Source: a bacterium
GTDB taxonomy: Bacteria; Patescibacteriota; Gracilibacteria; Peribacterales; Peribacteraceae
Assembly (NCBI GenBank): GCA_029558515.1
Contig: JAKQEM010000013.1
Span: forward strand, 1 to 40,587
Direction: 5' to 3'
DNA length: 40,587 bases
Under the pieces are notes generated by a model. That model had not been told where the DNA came from and did not search any database. It saw nothing but the letters and a program-made list of their open reading frames with translations. Each line of letters begins with the position of its first letter. Position 1 is the stretch's first letter. Made by a program: the position numbers and the translations under genes. Positions 38,529 to 40,587 of this stretch are shown one piece after another.

Positions 38529-38794
38529 CCTACAGCATTCTCTTTACGTCACAGGCACAAAAAGAGCTGGATCGACTGCCGGAGAATATCCGCAGGCGGA
38601 TGATCGATGCCATCACGGGTTTGCAAGATGATCCGCTCCCTCCCGGCCACCGCAAACTGCACACCCCTCGCAACACCTATCAACGCATCCGCGTCGGTGC
38701 CTACCGCATCATCTACCACATCGAGCACGACCGATTGATTGTCATCATCGTGCGCTCGGGACACCGGAAAAAAGTGTATCGGGGATTACATTGA
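38525..38794 (+). CDS. RelE/ParE-family toxin (third pair)
   Basis: 89 residues with a GTG start in the overlap. TSQAQKELDRLPENIRRRM, DPLPPGHRKLHTPRNTYQRI and RVGAYRIIYHIEHDRLIVII followed by RSGHRKKVY are the usual succession in RelE-like toxins, with the C-terminal Arg/His residues that act on mRNA in RelE. Function as an mRNA interferase is likely; a ParE-like gyrase poison is less so. Confidence 0.88.
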   Translation: MTYSILFTSQAQKELDRLPENIRRRMIDAITGLQDDPLPPGHRKLHTPRNTYQRIRVGAYRIIYHIEHDRLIVIIVRSGHRKKVYRGLH

Positions 38795-38871
38795 GTGAGT
38801 GCAACCGGGGTGCATGAGGCACATTTCCCATTTCGCATTTTGCATTTAGCATTTCTCATTATACTCATCGT

Positions 38872-40581
38872 ATGCAACGGACCTGCCGCAATCCCTGGTG
38901 CGCTCAACCCTTTACCGTCACGGATGATAATCTGGCGTTTTACGACAAAGTATCTCCCATATTTAACGGAAAGAAGGAGCTGATCCCGCCGCCAACGTTT
39001 TGTCCGGAGTGCCGCATGCGCCGGAGACTTGCATGGCGCAATGAACGAACTCTGCACCGCCGCACCGAATCTCGAACGGGAAAACCGATCCTCTCCATTC
39101 ACCATCCGGACAATCCGTATCCTGTCTACGAAAATACCTACTGGTGGAGCGATGCATTTGATGCAAAAAAGTACGGACGCGATTTCGATTTCACCCGGCC
39201 CTTTCTTGATCAATTCCTGAAACTCAAAGCCATTGTCCCCATGCCGGCGCGTACCATCGATGAACCGACGACGGAAAATAGCGAATACTGCAACGAAGCG
39301 GGATCCATCAAAAACTGCTATCTCTGTTTCGAGATCATACAGCTTGAGGATTGCATGTACTGCCGTGGTGTGGGCTGCAGTAATACCTGCGTCGATTGTC
39401 TGAATTGCGCCTACTGCACTTTCTGTTACCAGTCTATAGAATCCTTGAATTGTTACGGATCTACCTTCCTCAATGACTGCCGCGAATGCAACGAATGCCA
39501 CTTCTTGGCAGATTGCTATGGATGTAATAACTGTTACGGCTGCGTGAACCTGCGCAACAAGCAGTTCTGCTTCTTCAATGAACAAATGCCCGAAATGGCA
39601 TACCGGCAACGTGTTCAAGAGAAGTTCGCATCCCTGCCACAGGAAGCGCTGCTTCGGGAATTTCTTACATTCAAGGAAAAACAGATCGCACGCGCGACTC
39701 ATATTCGACAATCGGAACAGTGCTCTGGAGACTATCTCATAAACTGCAAGAATTGCCTGCAATGCTTCTCCTGCGGCGATTGTGAAGATTGCCAATACTG
39801 TGATGGCGTAGCGGGAAGCGAGCGAAATTGCGACTGTATGGACGTGACCCACTTCGGCGTCGGCGCGCTTATGAGCTATGAGTGTCAATGCATCGGAGGA
39901 AACCCAGGCTCCACATACCATGCGCTCTTCTCCGATTCGTGCTGGCCAGGATCGGAGCTCATCTGCTGCCACTACTGCGTCGCCACCACGGAACACTGTT
40001 TCGGCTGCATCGGGCTCAAAAAGGGAAAATACTGTGTGTTTAATAAGCAGTACACCAAAGAAGAGTACGATCAGCTCGTTCCGAAGATCATCGCACACAT
40101 ACGTGAAACCAACGAATGGGGCGAGTTCTTTCCGGCGGGAAATAGCCCGTTTTGCTACAACGAATCTTCTGCACACGAGCACTTACCACTCACAAAGGAA
40201 GAGGTACTGGCGCGCGGTTGGAAGTGGCGCGATCAGACCGATGAGATGCCGAAAGTCGATAAAATCATCCCCGCTTCCCAACTCCCCGATTCCATCGACG
40301 ATATTCCCGATGACATTCTCAACTGGGCCATCGAATGTGAAGCGACGAAGAGACCGTTCAAGATCATCAAACAGGAACTGGAGTTTTACAGACAGATGCG
40401 CCTCCCCGTTCCGCACTTCCACCCCGACGAGCGGCACAGAAGGAGAATGGCGCTCCGGAATCCGAGAAAATTGTGGAACCGTCAATGTGCCAAATGCCAA
40501 CAGCCAATAGCCACAAGCTATTCGCCCGAGCGGCCGGAAATAGTCTATTGTGAATCCTGCTATTTGGCCGCTGTCTATTGA
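38872..40581 (+). CDS. Cys-rich zinc-ribbon/repeat protein, copy 7
   Basis: 569 residues, C5-x4-C10 first knuckle (CRNPWC), FNGKKELIPPPTFCPEC, dense middle (CVDCLNCAYCTFCYQSIES; CRECNECHFLADCYGCNNCY) closing with FCFFNEQMPEMAYRQ, and a second block ending YCVFNKQYTKEEYDQ. The C-terminal module keeps KCQQP and YCESCYLAAVY but has lost the CPDQ-type Cys (HFHPDERHRRRMALRN). TATACT (38860-38865) ends 6 nt before the ATG, within a CATTTTGCATTT-rich tract. The gene ends 6 bases before the window edge. Confidence 0.8.
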   Translation: MQRTCRNPWCAQPFTVTDDNLAFYDKVSPIFNGKKELIPPPTFCPECRMRRRLAWRNERTLHRRTESRTGKPILSIHHPDNPYPVYENTYWWSDAFDAKKYGRDFDFTRPFLDQFLKLKAIVPMPARTIDEPTTENSEYCNEAGSIKNCYLCFEIIQLEDCMYCRGVGCSNTCVDCLNCAYCTFCYQSIESLNCYGSTFLNDCRECNECHFLADCYGCNNCYGCVNLRNKQFCFFNEQMPEMAYRQRVQEKFASLPQEALLREFLTFKEKQIARATHIRQSEQCSGDYLINCKNCLQCFSCGDCEDCQYCDGVAGSERNCDCMDVTHFGVGALMSYECQCIGGNPGSTYHALFSDSCWPGSELICCHYCVATTEHCFGCIGLKKGKYCVFNKQYTKEEYDQLVPKIIAHIRETNEWGEFFPAGNSPFCYNESSAHEHLPLTKEEVLARGWKWRDQTDEMPKVDKIIPASQLPDSIDDIPDDILNWAIECEATKRPFKIIKQELEFYRQMRLPVPHFHPDERHRRRMALRNPRKLWNRQCAKCQQPIATSYSPERPEIVYCESCYLAAVY

Positions 40582-40587
40582 TGAGCA

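Noticed and set aside
38713-40182. 489-codon minus-strand frame over copy 7
   Set aside because: Complement of Cys/Asn codons gives an Ala/Val-rich pseudo-protein; all seven paralogues show similar shadows.

Overview
The window (about 40.6 kb) looks like the chromosome of a small-genome bacterium of the Candidate Phyla Radiation, most likely the Peregrinibacteria/Peribacteria side. This is an inference from gene content: short dense operons, VirB2-like membrane proteins, a VirD4/HerA-like ATPase, TrmB-type regulators and a large family of cysteine-rich proteins of a kind I remember, unverified, from such genomes. TGA behaves as a stop (for example the ATGA and GTGA overlaps), so the recoded Gracilibacteria/Absconditabacteria code is not indicated. 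Many genes have no Shine-Dalgarno sequence. Instead a -10 hexamer, often with an extended TG-N, lies 6 to 8 nt before the start codon, so much of the transcription is probably leaderless.

Layout. 1-18.6 kb is mostly housekeeping: a truncated mutY remnant, an ABC exporter, a secreted golvesin-like/Cys-rich protein, tuf, rpsJ, then rnc, nusB and a small basic protein on the minus strand, a BI-1 family membrane protein, two translationally coupled membrane proteins each built from three VirB2-like units, a YtxH-like peptide, gmk, two tRNAs (Ala-GGC and an unusual Arg-GCG), a RelB/YafQ pair, a family-4 uracil-DNA glycosylase that has lost most Fe-S ligands, pheS, a planctomycete-style dockerin protein with a structured leader, pyrE, rsmG and a degenerate ABC ATPase. 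Intergenic spaces carry several families of degenerate tandem or palindromic repeats.

18.6-21.1 kb holds what I consider the most interesting system: four small genes of unknown family. The first three are each preceded by promoter, short leader peptide and intrinsic terminator. The leader peptides are rich in aromatic residues (FAYGAYWFSF), leucine (10 of 24) and isoleucine (6 of 17). In the first two, a segment just past the sensed codons can pair with the terminator's 5' arm, which is the classical layout of ribosome-mediated transcription attenuation. None of the genes resembles a biosynthetic enzyme, and the gene behind the Leu leader has only four leucines and no CTC or CTT codon.

21.1-40.6 kb begins with a GerMN lipoprotein and a TrmB-type regulator, followed by seven paralogous 555-569-residue Cys-rich proteins. 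These have zinc-ribbon-like modules at both ends and two cysteine-rich repeat blocks in between. They are interleaved with two coiled-coil companion genes, a winged-helix-like regulator, two further toxin-antitoxin pairs and the VirD4/HerA-like ATPase. The first three copies share almost identical DNA at their ends but differ in the middle, which suggests duplication with gene conversion and diversifying cores.
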